64,000 bases of DNA from M2408 sp040386975 (GTDB lineage: Bacteria > Bacteroidota > Bacteroidia > Flavobacteriales_D > Crocinitomicaceae): assembly GCA_040386975.1 (NCBI GenBank), contig JAZKEO010000004.1, positions 12,513 through 76,512 on the forward strand, in the 5' to 3' direction. The translations under genes were made by a program, and so were the position numbers. This document shows, piece after piece, positions 16,977-26,839 of this stretch. Positions within the stretch are counted from its first letter, which is position 1. Each line of letters begins with the position of its first letter. The notes under the pieces are model-generated. The model worked only from the letters and a program-made list of their open reading frames with translations. It had not been told where the DNA came from and ran no database searches.

Positions 16977-16984
16977 TAATTTTG
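16977..16984 (+). promoter_or_regulatory. Promoter -7 element upstream of the lipoprotein gene
   Basis: TAATTTTG matches TAnnTTTG and lies 34 bases before the ATG at 17019. There is no -33 TTTG, as expected of an activator-dependent promoter. A weaker TATTTTTT at 16945-16952 is closer to the candidate Pho box and could be the regulated start instead. Confidence 0.45.
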
Positions 16985-17018
16985 CCTCGTAAAAAAAATG
17001 ATATAAAAACGTAAAAAG

Positions 17019-18311
17019 ATGAAATCAAGAAATTTAAAATTTGGAATTTTAATGTTTACAGGACTTTCTTTGGGAATGGTTTCATGTAAAAAAGAGGGGT
17101 GTACAGACCCAACAGCTACAAACTTTAGTGATGGAGCAAAAAAAGATGATGGCTCATGTACGTATGAAGAAGTAACAACAAATGAAACTGTTAGTGGATT
17201 TATTACTTCAAATACAACTTGGACAGCAAACAAAATCTACCAATTAAATGGTAAAGTTGTAGTAAACAGTGGAGTTACATTAACAATCGAAGCTGGAACA
17301 ATCATTAAAGGACAAGAAGGTACAGATGTAAATGCTTCTGCTTTAATCGTTTCTAAAGGTGCAACAATCAACGCAAGTGGAACAGCTGCAAAACCAATTA
17401 TCTTTACTTCAGTTTTAGATAATATCGCATTAGGACAATTAAGTGGTTCAAATTTAACAGAAGGTGACGCTGGTAAATGGGGTGGTTTAATCGTTCTTGG
17501 ATCTGCTCCGGTTTCTGCTGCAGATGGAGATCAACAAGGTCAGATTGAAGGAATTCCTGCAACTGACGCTTACGGTTCTTTCGGTGGAACAAATGCTGCT
17601 GATAATTCAGGTACATTAAAATACATTTCTATTCGTCACGGTGGAGCAATTATTGGTGCTGGAAATGACATCAATGGTTTAACTTTAGGTGGTGTTGGTT
17701 CAGGAACAACTGTTCAAAATATCGAAATAGTTGGAAATTTAGATGATGGAATTGAAATTTTCGGAGGAACAGTGAACGTTTCAAACGTATTAGTTTCTTT
17801 CCAACAAGACGATGCAATTGATGTTGATATGAATTGGTCTGGTACTTTAGATAATTTCTATACTATCAACAATTCTGGAACTGGTTCTGATAAAGCTTTA
17901 GAAATTGATGGCCCAGAAGGGATTACAAATACGAATGGATTATTTAATTTAACTAATGGAACTTGTATCATTTTTGGTGGTGGAAATGCTACTGGAGATT
18001 TCAAATCAAAAGCACAAGGAACGGTTACAAATGTAATTTTTGGAACAGCTAAAATCAGCTCTAGTTTTGATGCTGTTTGTGCTAGCAAAACAGACGCTTA
18101 CACTAAATTAACTGACGCTACTCAAAAATTATTCTTTACAGATTCTAAATTCACGGGAGCAACAGTTTATACAGCATCGACTACTTGTTCAATTCCAACA
18201 GATTATCAAGCAACTGCAGAAGCAAGAATGGCTTCAAATGCAAATGCTACTGGTGGAAACAAAACGGTGTTCAATACTTGGACCTGGACTTCTATTAAAG
18301 GTAAATTGTAA
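17019..18311 (+). CDS. Lipoprotein with right-handed beta-helix-like repeats, TonB-receptor partner
   Basis: The 430-residue protein has a lipoprotein signal peptide (GLSLGMVSCKK, Cys near residue 23), a short Cys motif GCTDPTATNFSDGAKKDDGS of a kind seen in many Bacteroidota surface proteins, and then repetitive strands such as VVVNSGVTLTIEAGTIIKG and SALIVSKGATINASGTAAKP that look like a beta-helix. Homologs are often mislabelled 'multidrug transporter'. It precedes a TonB-dependent receptor gene by 186 bases on the same strand and faces a PhoB-like regulator, so I infer a surface-exposed partner in uptake of a phosphorus-containing substrate. The substrate is unknown. Confidence 0.7.
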   Translation: MKSRNLKFGILMFTGLSLGMVSCKKEGCTDPTATNFSDGAKKDDGSCTYEEVTTNETVSGFITSNTTWTANKIYQLNGKVVVNSGVTLTIEAGTIIKGQEGTDVNASALIVSKGATINASGTAAKPIIFTSVLDNIALGQLSGSNLTEGDAGKWGGLIVLGSAPVSAADGDQQGQIEGIPATDAYGSFGGTNAADNSGTLKYISIRHGGAIIGAGNDINGLTLGGVGSGTTVQNIEIVGNLDDGIEIFGGTVNVSNVLVSFQQDDAIDVDMNWSGTLDNFYTINNSGTGSDKALEIDGPEGITNTNGLFNLTNGTCIIFGGGNATGDFKSKAQGTVTNVIFGTAKISSSFDAVCASKTDAYTKLTDATQKLFFTDSKFTGATVYTASTTCSIPTDYQATAEARMASNANATGGNKTVFNTWTWTSIKGKL

Positions 18312-18446
18312 TTATAAAAACTTCACTTTCATCGTTATGTTTGCTTGAAAATTTATCATTTACGAAATGTATACTCAAAATCTTCAAACTTCACATGCCT
18401 CGAAATTGAAATTTTATAAATCCAATTAAAAAATTAAAAACTAAAC

Positions 18447-18475
18447 AGTCTGTCATTGAAAAGTGACAGACTTTT
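18447..18475 (+). terminator. Hairpin between the lipoprotein and TonB receptor genes
   Basis: AGTCTGTCA (18447-18455) and TGACAGACT (18464-18472) form a perfect 9-bp stem with an eight-base loop, followed by only four T residues and then GG. The short U tract suggests partial termination or an mRNA processing or stability signal, which would set receptor levels below lipoprotein levels. Confidence 0.6.
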
Positions 18476-18497
18476 GGTGGTATAAAAAAGTAATAAA

Positions 18498-21377
18498 ATG
18501 TTAAAAATTAGTTTAGTTTTAGTTTGTTTTCTTTTGGTAAATGTGGGTGCTTTTGCTCAAGGAACTATTCGTGGTGAAGTGAAAGATGCAAGTACTGGAA
18601 AAGTGGTTCCTTTTGCTAAAATCAAAGTTGAAGGTCAAAACAATGGTGCAATGTCAGATTTTGAGGGTTTGTATTCCCTTAAAATTGCTGAAGGAAAATA
18701 CATACTTTTAGTTTCAGCACCAGAATTAATTGAACAAAAACACGAAGTTTTAGTAAAAAAAGGTGAAGTAATAGAATTAAATTTCACTTTAAAATTAAAT
18801 GATGTTGCAAAAGAAATTGAAGGAGCGACAGTTGTGGCTTACAGAGTTGTGGCGAATACCATTGCTGGAGACGACGCTCGAAGAAGAGAAGCAACAAATG
18901 CAACAGATGGAATTTCAAAAGAACAAATGAAAGCTAGTGGAGATGGTGATGTTGGAGAAGTAGCACAACGTGTTACTGGAGTTTCTGTTGAGAATGGGAA
19001 ACACGTTTATGTTCGCGGCTTGGGAGATAGATACACAAAAACTATTCTAAACGGAATGGAAATTCCTGGTTTAGATCCAGAAAGAAATACAGTACAAATG
19101 GATGTTTTTCCAACAAATTTAATTGATAATGTAACGGTTTACAAAACATTTACTCCAAATTTAGCAGGAGATTTTACTGGTGGTTTAATTGATATCTCAA
19201 CAAAAGATTTCCCTTCAAAAAAATCGATGTCTTTTTCATCAGGATTTGCTTTTAATACGGAAACAACTTTTAATCCAAATTACATTTCTTATGAAGGTGG
19301 AAAAACAGATTTCTTAGGATTTGATGATGGAACACGTAAATTACCTATTGGAAAATACGAAAAAACTCCAGATCCAACCTTAAATGACCCGAAATTATCT
19401 ACTCTAACAAAGGCTTTCAACCAAACTATGGCAACTGAAAAAGCTCCTAATTTCTTAGACCAAAATTATTCGTTTTCTTTAGGAAACCAAATCAATAAAG
19501 AAAAATTTGATTACGGTTACAACTTTGTTGCGAATTATAAAAATAGCTATAAAAATTATGATTCTGTACAATTTAATGAATATAGAAAAGATTCAGAAAG
19601 TAGCATAAATTCATTGAATGCAAATAACAAAGCTTACGGACAATTGTCTGAAAATGATGTTCTTTGGACAACTTTACTTGGTCAATCACTGAAAATCAAT
19701 AAAAAACACAAGTTTTCTTTAATTCTTTTCCACACTCAAAATGGGAAAAAATCTGCATCCAATCTTCGATCTGAAAATTTTGACAGTAATCCTTCAGTTT
19801 TGGTAAAACAAAGTTTACAGTACAACCAACGTTCGATTACAAATGCTTTATTGAGTGGTTCTCACAATCTAAAAAAATGGAAAATTGATTGGAAATTAGC
19901 TCCAACAGTTTCTTCTATTTCTGATCCAGATATTCGTTCAACAATTTTGGAAGAAGTAAAAAATCAAGATGGTCCCGTTTACTATGATTTAAACCAAAGT
20001 GTTGGAGGCGAAATCAGACGTATTTTTAGAGATTTAAAAGAATACAATGTGAGTACTCGTTTGGATTTCAAATACAACTTCACACAATGGGATTCTTTGA
20101 AAAGTGAACTTTCTTTTGGAGTATTAAATACATTTAAAGCAAGAGATTTTGAAGTAAACGACTATTTATTTAATGTAAAAAACCCAACTTCGTTTAGCGC
20201 TGATCCAAACTTTTATTTTCAAGAAGAAAACATTTGGACTTCAGAACGAAATGCTGGAACGTATGTAAAAGGAGAAAAACAAATGGCAAATACGTATAAT
20301 GCAACACAAAATGTTTTGGGTGTTTATGTGATGAACGATTTGCCTTTATCAAAAAAGTTTAATGTAACCTATGGTGCAAGAATTGAAAAATCGACAAATA
20401 CGTACACAGGACAAAACAATTCTGGCTCAGTAAAATACAACAAACAAACAGTTTTAGATGAATTAAGTGTTTTACCAGCAGTAAATATGGTTTACAAAAT
20501 CAAAAATAAAAACGAAAACAAATCAAGTTTCACGAATCTTCGTTCTGCTTTCGCTACAACTGTTGCTCGTCCATCTTTTAGAGAAAATTCTGTTGCTCAA
20601 ATCTACGATCCAATCCAAGGTAGAAGATTTAACGGAAATATTGATTTAAAACAAACAACAATTCACAATGCGGATTTGCGTTTCGAACATTTTTTCGGTA
20701 GAACGGAAATTATTTCTGCAAGTGCTTTCTACAAACGTTTTATTAATCCTATCGAAATTGTTTCTTTCGATTTAGCTCCAAACGAAATCAAACCTGTTAA
20801 TGCTGGCGTTGCTGATGTTTATGGTGCAGAACTTGAAATCAGAAAAGCGATTGGATTTAAAGCTGAAAATAAAAAACACTTGAGTTTTGTTACAGGATGC
20901 AATTTCACCTATGTGATTTCTAAAATTGATATGAGAAAAGTTTTCATCAACAAAGGAACTGAATTGGTTACTGAAAAATCTTTACGTCAAGAAAATGCTC
21001 GTGATGGAGAAACAATTGGTAATTACAGAGCCATGTACGGACAATCGCCCTATGTTGTGAATGCTTTTGCAACATTTAAAAATGATAGTATTGGTTTAAC
21101 ATTCAATGCAAGTTACAACGTGCAAGGAAAACGTTTAGCAGTAATTGGTGTAGGACGATTAGCAGATGTTTATGAACAACCATTTCACAGTTTGAATGTG
21201 AAAGTTTCAAAAGATTTAGGTAAAACAAAATCTTGGAATGCAAGTTTAGCAGGACAAAATTTATTGTTTTCAAAGAAAAGAAAAACATATGAATCTTTCA
21301 ACACAGATTCAATGATTTATGATTACTACAGACAAGGATTAACGGTTACAGGAACAATCACTTACACATTGAAGTAA
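18498..21377 (+). CDS. TonB-dependent receptor with carboxypeptidase-like N-terminal domain
   Basis: This is a 959-residue outer membrane protein. After the signal peptide (MLKISLVLVCFLLVNVGAFA) comes a CarboxypepD_reg-like domain (GTIRGEVKDASTGKVVPFAK), the plug (ISKEQMKASGDGDVGEVAQ, HVYVRGLGDRYTKTILNG, DFTGGLIDISTKDFP) and a 22-strand barrel ending in the aromatic-poor strand TVTGTITYTLK. Receptors with the EVAQRVTGVSV plug are common across Bacteroidota and are not of the SusC class with a SusD partner; none is present here. With the upstream lipoprotein and the phoBR-like genes it may import a phosphorus compound, which is an inference. Confidence 0.9.
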   Translation: MLKISLVLVCFLLVNVGAFAQGTIRGEVKDASTGKVVPFAKIKVEGQNNGAMSDFEGLYSLKIAEGKYILLVSAPELIEQKHEVLVKKGEVIELNFTLKLNDVAKEIEGATVVAYRVVANTIAGDDARRREATNATDGISKEQMKASGDGDVGEVAQRVTGVSVENGKHVYVRGLGDRYTKTILNGMEIPGLDPERNTVQMDVFPTNLIDNVTVYKTFTPNLAGDFTGGLIDISTKDFPSKKSMSFSSGFAFNTETTFNPNYISYEGGKTDFLGFDDGTRKLPIGKYEKTPDPTLNDPKLSTLTKAFNQTMATEKAPNFLDQNYSFSLGNQINKEKFDYGYNFVANYKNSYKNYDSVQFNEYRKDSESSINSLNANNKAYGQLSENDVLWTTLLGQSLKINKKHKFSLILFHTQNGKKSASNLRSENFDSNPSVLVKQSLQYNQRSITNALLSGSHNLKKWKIDWKLAPTVSSISDPDIRSTILEEVKNQDGPVYYDLNQSVGGEIRRIFRDLKEYNVSTRLDFKYNFTQWDSLKSELSFGVLNTFKARDFEVNDYLFNVKNPTSFSADPNFYFQEENIWTSERNAGTYVKGEKQMANTYNATQNVLGVYVMNDLPLSKKFNVTYGARIEKSTNTYTGQNNSGSVKYNKQTVLDELSVLPAVNMVYKIKNKNENKSSFTNLRSAFATTVARPSFRENSVAQIYDPIQGRRFNGNIDLKQTTIHNADLRFEHFFGRTEIISASAFYKRFINPIEIVSFDLAPNEIKPVNAGVADVYGAELEIRKAIGFKAENKKHLSFVTGCNFTYVISKIDMRKVFINKGTELVTEKSLRQENARDGETIGNYRAMYGQSPYVVNAFATFKNDSIGLTFNASYNVQGKRLAVIGVGRLADVYEQPFHSLNVKVSKDLGKTKSWNASLAGQNLLFSKKRKTYESFNTDSMIYDYYRQGLTVTGTITYTLK

Positions 21378-21401
21378 GACACAATAAATCTTAAATCAAA
21401 G

Positions 21402-21434
21402 CGAGACTTCAAATTTGAGGTCTCGTTTTTTTTT
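21402..21434 (+). terminator. Terminator after the TonB receptor gene
   Basis: CGAGACTTCAAA and TTTGAGGTCTCG (21402-21425) form a 12-bp stem with one mismatch and no loop bases to spare, followed by a long T run. Confidence 0.85.
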
Positions 21435-21497
21435 AACAATATTTTTGTGCTACCATGTTTTTTTGTAAATTAACAGCCAAATTACAAAATTAAAACT

Positions 21498-24400
21498 ATG
21501 AAATTTACTCTAAAGTTTATAAAAACGAGTGTTTTTATATCTGTATTTGGATTTTTATCTTTTGCACAGCAAATAAAAGTTCAAGAAAAACAACACATTT
21601 CACATGAAAAATGTGGTTTTAGTGCAAAACACGAACAAAAGCTACAAAATGACCCTGTTTACCTACAAAAAACACTTGATTTTGAAGAAAGAGTAAAAAA
21701 CTTTGTTCCAAACAAAGCGGTTGCAACTTACAAAATACCAGTTGTAGTTCATGTTATGGAAACAGGAACAGCTTTAACTTCAATTACAGATCAACAAATT
21801 AAAGACGCAATCTTAAATTTAAATCTGCGTTTAAGAAAAATTACTGGAAGTGCTGGTGACGGAAATGGTGTTGATTCAGGTATTGAATATGTTTTAGCAG
21901 TACGCGACCCATCAGGAAACTGTACAAACGGAATCACCCGTTTTGATATGACTGGAAATGCAACTTACATGAGTGAAGGCGTAGATTATTCAAGTGGGCA
22001 AGGAATTACTGATGCAGAATTAAAAGCAGAAATTTCTTGGGATCAAAATGAATATTATAACATTTGGTTGGTTTCTGAATTTGAAGACAATGATGGAGGG
22101 GCTGGAATTCAAGGTTATGCTTATTTCGCAAGTAGTCATGGACAATCAGAAGATGGAGCAGTAATGTTAGTAAATAATATGAAAAATCCATCAAGTACAA
22201 CTTTAACTCATGAATTAGGTCATTCACTAAATTTATACCATACATTCGAGGGAGATGGTACTGGAAATAATTGTCCTACTAATACATCTTGCTCAACACA
22301 AGGTGATAGATGTTGTGATACTCCTCCTCACAAAAGAAGTAGTAGTGATTGTGTAGTGGCTAATAACACTTGTACAGGAACTTCATCAAATTTACACATT
22401 CATAATTACATGGACTATTCTGCTGACGATTGTCAAGATATGTTTTCAGCAGATCAGAGAACAAGAATGCAAGCTGCGATTTCAGGAACAAGATCTTCTT
22501 TTTTAGAAAGCAATGGGAATATGGCTTTGGTACCGGTCTCTCCATCTGTGGTTGATTTTAATTCTTCTAAAACAATTTTATGTGGTACTGGTCAAAATGT
22601 TACACTTTATGATTTAAGTTCTTGTTCTCCAAATACTTTTATGACAGAAACAGCTTGGACAGGGACTAGTTATTCATGGAATATAACAAATGGCACAAAT
22701 ACTTATACATCTACAAGCCAAAATCCAACAATAAATTTTGCTAATGCTGGTAATTTTAGTGTTACATTAACGATAACTACTCCTGAAGGATCTGCAAGTC
22801 TTACAAAAACTGATTATATCATCGTCAGTTCAAGCCCTGTATCTGCCTGTACACCAGGCTCATTTAATCCATCAGGTAATTATGGCTATGCTGTTAGTAA
22901 TGTAACTTTTAACACCATTAATAACACAACTTCAAGTGGAACTAATGGCGAATACGAAGATTTTTCATGTTCAAAAAACACTATTGTAACCGAAGGAACA
23001 ACTCATCAATTATCTGTTACAATTAATGGAGGTTCATCAACAGAAAGATTTGAAGCATATATTGACTATAACAACGACGGCGATTTCGCTGATGCAGGTG
23101 AGTTAATTGGCTCCGGTTCAACGACTAGTTCTGCAACGATTAATACAAATGTTACAATTCCTTTAACGGCAGTTGAAAATACGATATTAAGATTAAGAGT
23201 GATAGGTGAGTTGGGAACAATTATTGCATCTGAAAGAACTTGTAGTGCGGAATATAGTGTTGGTGATGTGGAAGATTATGGAGTATTAATTGTAAGTTCC
23301 TGTTCTGCACCTGTTGTAACAACTCAACCTTCAAATTCAACTAATTGTTCTTCAACAAATACAAGTTTTACTGTTGCAAATACAAATGGTGGAACTTATC
23401 AATGGCAAGTTAATACAGGCGCTGGATTCACAAATATTACAAACGATGCAACTTATTCTGGTGCAACATCGGCTACTTTGAATTTAACTTCTGTACAAGC
23501 TTCAATGAATGCTTATTTATACAAATGTGTAATCGCAAACGGATGTGGTTCTGCCACTTCAAATTCTGCTACATTGACTGTTAATACCACAACAAACCCT
23601 ACAGTTTCTATTTCTCAAACTGGCGGAGATGCTTTCTTATGTACAGGACTAAGAAGTGATATGAGTTCAAACACTCAAAATGTTACCGCTTCAGTTTCAG
23701 GTTACACAATTGCACCTACTTATCAATGGCAAATTGGAGGTGTGAATGTTGGGACAAATTCAAATTCAATTACTTTAAACGGATTATTGTCTACTTCAAA
23801 TCTTGTTTGTATCGTTACATCAAATGATGCTTGTCCAAGTTCAGCAGTTTTAACAAGTAATACCCATACCGCTAATGTCGTTCAAAATCCCGGAGGACCT
23901 TTTATTAGTGCAAGTGGCTCCACAAGTTTATGCTCAGGAAACAGTGTGAATATATCGATTACAAATCCTGACGGAGTATCGATATATTCTTGGAGTGAAG
24001 GTAGTCTTAATACAATGAACATAAATGTTAATACAGCAGGAAATTTTACAGCAAGAGCTTCTAACAATGTTTGTTATACGGAATCAAATGTAATTTCAAC
24101 AACTTTAACTGCAACTCCTGCAACTCCAACAATATCAGCAAGTGGTGCTACAACTTTCTGTCAAGGTGGAAGTGTTGTTTTAACATCATCTTCTGCAAGT
24201 GGAAATCTTTGGTCAACAGGAGCAACTTCACAATCAATTACTGTTTCTACTACAAGTTCAAACACAGTTGCAGTAACAACAGGAGGTTGTTCATCTGCTT
24301 CATCTTCAAGTACAGACGTTACGGTAAATCCTAATCCAGTAATTGCAGAAGGAACACTAACAAACCCAAGTGCTTGTCTAGTAAATGATGGCTCTATTCA

Positions 24401-26663
24401 AATTACAGGTTCTGGAACAGGAAATTTATCATGGTCAGGAACTGCCTCAGGTTCAATGATGGGGGTTACCTTACCAACTACAATTTCATCTTTGGGAAGT
24501 GGAACTTATTCAATTAGTTTTGATAATGGATGTGTTTCAAATACAATTTCGTCAACTTTAATCAATCCAGGTGCACCAGTAATTTCTTTTGGTTCAATTA
24601 CACCTCCTTTTATTTGTCAATCTACAGATGCAAGAATTGTTATTAACGGAAGTGGAACCGGTGATTTGAGTTATGTAACCGCTTCAAATTCAACTCCTGT
24701 TGTTTTCACTAATGTAACATTACCATATGATCATTTTGTACCTTTTGCTTCTGCAAGTAGTTCAATCACATATACTTTTGTTTCAAATGGATGTATATCA
24801 AACAGTATTTCTAATGGTTTAGATGCTCAAATGGAAGATCCTAGCGGAATTGGCTTATCAATTACAGAAAATGGTCAGCCAACAACTTTTTGTGATGGGG
24901 ATAATGTTGATTTATCAACTTCAACAAGTTTAGGGAATTATAGATGGTTCCACAATGGAAATGAAATTATTGGCGAAACTACTGCTGCATTAACAGCTGC
25001 GCAAACCGGAGATTATTATGTAACAGGAGATTTAGGTTCCTGTACAAACTGGGTTACGAGTAACACTATTTCTGTTACTGTAAATCCAATTCCAGCAACG
25101 CCTACAATTTCATCAAGTGGTTCAACAACTTTTTGTGAAGGTGAAAGTATTGTTTTAACCTCATCAAATCCAAGTGGAAATCTTTGGGGTGCAGGTGAAA
25201 CTTCACAATCAATTACAGTTACTTCTGGAGGGACATATTCTGTTTCAACATCGTTAAATGGTTGTCTTTCAGGCTCAGCATCAGAAATTATAACTGTTAA
25301 CCCAATACCTGCAACGCCAACAATTTCTGCTGGTGGCTCAATAAATTTATGTACAGGTGAAAACGTCGTATTAACATCTACATCTTCTAGTGGTAATATA
25401 TGGTCAACAGGTGAAACAACACAATCAATTACAGTTAATACTACTGGAACTTATTCTGTTACTGAAGTTGCAAATGCATGTTTATCATTAACTTCAAACT
25501 CAATTAACGTTATTGCTAACTCAACACCTTCTACCCCTACCATTTCAGTAAGTGGAGCAACAACTTTTTGTGAAGGTGGTAGTATTGTTTTAACTTCATC
25601 AAATCCAAGTGGAAATCTTTGGGATGCAGGTGAAACTTCACAATCAATTACTGTTACTTCTGGAGGAACATATTCAGTATCCACAGCGTTAAATGGTTGT
25701 CTTTCAGGGTCTGCATCAGAAATTGTAACTGTTAATCCAATTCCTGCAACGCCAACAATTTCTGCAAGTGGTTCTGTAACTTTGTGTACAGGTGAAAACG
25801 TTGTATTGACATCTACAGCTTCAAGTGGTAATGTCTGGTCAACAGGTGAAACGACACCATCAATTACAGTAAACACTGCTGGAACTTATACGGTTACTGA
25901 AGTTGCAAATACATGTTCATCAGCAACTTCAAACTCAATAGACGTTGTTGTTAACTCAACACCAACTGTTCCAACAATTTCGACAAGTGGTTCAACTACA
26001 ATTTGTGAAGGACAATCTGTAACATTAACATCTTCTGCAACTCTAAATAACCTTTGGTCAACAACTTCAGAATCGACACAAAGTATTATTGTCTCTACAT
26101 CTGGTTCCTATTCGGTTACTTCAGGAACAGGAAACTGTACAGCAACTTCAAGTACTATTGATGTTGTAGTAAATACAAATCCGATAGTAAGTTTATCTCC
26201 AATAGCAGACATGTGTAACACTGTTGCACCTTTTACTTTAAATAACGGTTTGCCAACAAATGGAGTTTATACAGTCGATGGAAGTACGCAAACTGTGTTT
26301 AATCCTTCAATAAATACCGGTTCAAATACAATTGTTTACACATTTACAGATTTAAACTCTTGTTCTTCATCAGACACACAAACCGTTGTCGTTAATGACT
26401 GTTCGGCTATTAGTGAAGGAAGTAAATTGTTATTCAATGTATATCCAAACCCAACAAATTCAAACATTGTTCTTGAAGGAGATAAATTACTTGAAGTAAA
26501 TTCACTTGAACTAAGAGACGAATTAGGGCGATTAGTTCAAACGTTTAAAGGAAATAAATCTTCTATTACAATTGATTTAAGTCCTTTTTCAGATGGAATC
26601 TACACCTTAACTTTAAAAGGATTAGATTTTGAAGAGATTCAAAAAGTTCAAATCTTGAAATAA
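21498..26663 (+). CDS. Giant secreted M43-like metalloprotease with Ig-like repeats and T9SS domain (paralog 1)
   Basis: The 1721-residue protein has a signal peptide, a pro-like segment, and a pappalysin-like (M43) metalloprotease domain. Its zinc motif HELGHSLNLYH (residues 238-248) has Asn where metzincins usually have Gly, and a Met-turn follows in NYMDYS. Then come a PKD-like domain (SYSWNITNGTNTYTS), a GEVED domain (FEAYIDYNNDGDFADAGE ... VGDVEDYGV), one classical Ig-like domain, and an array of about 72-residue modules (PTISASGATTFC...LWSTGATSQSITV). The type A T9SS domain starts at FNVYPNPTNSNIVLEG. It is followed by a longer paralog with the same head. Export across the outer membrane by T9SS and surface or extracellular action are expected; the substrate is unknown. 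Confidence 0.88.
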   Translation: MKFTLKFIKTSVFISVFGFLSFAQQIKVQEKQHISHEKCGFSAKHEQKLQNDPVYLQKTLDFEERVKNFVPNKAVATYKIPVVVHVMETGTALTSITDQQIKDAILNLNLRLRKITGSAGDGNGVDSGIEYVLAVRDPSGNCTNGITRFDMTGNATYMSEGVDYSSGQGITDAELKAEISWDQNEYYNIWLVSEFEDNDGGAGIQGYAYFASSHGQSEDGAVMLVNNMKNPSSTTLTHELGHSLNLYHTFEGDGTGNNCPTNTSCSTQGDRCCDTPPHKRSSSDCVVANNTCTGTSSNLHIHNYMDYSADDCQDMFSADQRTRMQAAISGTRSSFLESNGNMALVPVSPSVVDFNSSKTILCGTGQNVTLYDLSSCSPNTFMTETAWTGTSYSWNITNGTNTYTSTSQNPTINFANAGNFSVTLTITTPEGSASLTKTDYIIVSSSPVSACTPGSFNPSGNYGYAVSNVTFNTINNTTSSGTNGEYEDFSCSKNTIVTEGTTHQLSVTINGGSSTERFEAYIDYNNDGDFADAGELIGSGSTTSSATINTNVTIPLTAVENTILRLRVIGELGTIIASERTCSAEYSVGDVEDYGVLIVSSCSAPVVTTQPSNSTNCSSTNTSFTVANTNGGTYQWQVNTGAGFTNITNDATYSGATSATLNLTSVQASMNAYLYKCVIANGCGSATSNSATLTVNTTTNPTVSISQTGGDAFLCTGLRSDMSSNTQNVTASVSGYTIAPTYQWQIGGVNVGTNSNSITLNGLLSTSNLVCIVTSNDACPSSAVLTSNTHTANVVQNPGGPFISASGSTSLCSGNSVNISITNPDGVSIYSWSEGSLNTMNINVNTAGNFTARASNNVCYTESNVISTTLTATPATPTISASGATTFCQGGSVVLTSSSASGNLWSTGATSQSITVSTTSSNTVAVTTGGCSSASSSSTDVTVNPNPVIAEGTLTNPSACLVNDGSIQITGSGTGNLSWSGTASGSMMGVTLPTTISSLGSGTYSISFDNGCVSNTISSTLINPGAPVISFGSITPPFICQSTDARIVINGSGTGDLSYVTASNSTPVVFTNVTLPYDHFVPFASASSSITYTFVSNGCISNSISNGLDAQMEDPSGIGLSITENGQPTTFCDGDNVDLSTSTSLGNYRWFHNGNEIIGETTAALTAAQTGDYYVTGDLGSCTNWVTSNTISVTVNPIPATPTISSSGSTTFCEGESIVLTSSNPSGNLWGAGETSQSITVTSGGTYSVSTSLNGCLSGSASEIITVNPIPATPTISAGGSINLCTGENVVLTSTSSSGNIWSTGETTQSITVNTTGTYSVTEVANACLSLTSNSINVIANSTPSTPTISVSGATTFCEGGSIVLTSSNPSGNLWDAGETSQSITVTSGGTYSVSTALNGCLSGSASEIVTVNPIPATPTISASGSVTLCTGENVVLTSTASSGNVWSTGETTPSITVNTAGTYTVTEVANTCSSATSNSIDVVVNSTPTVPTISTSGSTTICEGQSVTLTSSATLNNLWSTTSESTQSIIVSTSGSYSVTSGTGNCTATSSTIDVVVNTNPIVSLSPIADMCNTVAPFTLNNGLPTNGVYTVDGSTQTVFNPSINTGSNTIVYTFTDLNSCSSSDTQTVVVNDCSAISEGSKLLFNVYPNPTNSNIVLEGDKLLEVNSLELRDELGRLVQTFKGNKSSITIDLSPFSDGIYTLTLKGLDFEEIQKVQILK
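25092..25961 (+). repeat. Tandem duplication of a two-module unit (2 x 435 bp)
   Basis: Two consecutive Ig-like modules (25092-25526) are repeated as a pair at 25527-25961. The alternating features match: PSGNLWGAGETSQ/SGNIWSTGETTQ in the first pair and PSGNLWDAGETSQ/SGNVWSTGETTP in the second, and long stretches of DNA are the same. The next module, at 25962, does not continue the alternation. This marks a recent in-frame duplication. Confidence 0.85.
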
Positions 26664-26685
26664 TATTTTCAAACTCAAATCTAAG

Positions 26686-26714
26686 GGGCTATTCACGACG
26701 AATAGCCCTTTTTT
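26686..26714 (+). terminator. Terminator between the two giant genes
   Basis: GGGCTATTC (26686-26694) and GAATAGCCC (26700-26708) form a perfect 9-bp stem with loop ACGAC, followed by six T. The two paralogs are therefore separate transcription units. Confidence 0.9.
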
Positions 26715-26839
26715 GTTTACAAATAATCGAAGAGAAGTCCTAATTGGTAATTTAATTTGATTTGGAAATCGTTTTTTAATTTTTTTTAGTATCTTCACAA
26801 CCCTAAAACTTTTACAAAAAAAATTAAATTTTCAACTGT

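Noticed and set aside
17019..18311. Multidrug transporter, a common database name for this family
   Set aside because: The protein is a lipoprotein with beta-helix-like repeats and no membrane helices beyond the signal peptide.
16002..21377. Polysaccharide utilisation locus
   Set aside because: Neither TonB receptor in the window has a SusD partner or glycoside hydrolase genes nearby.
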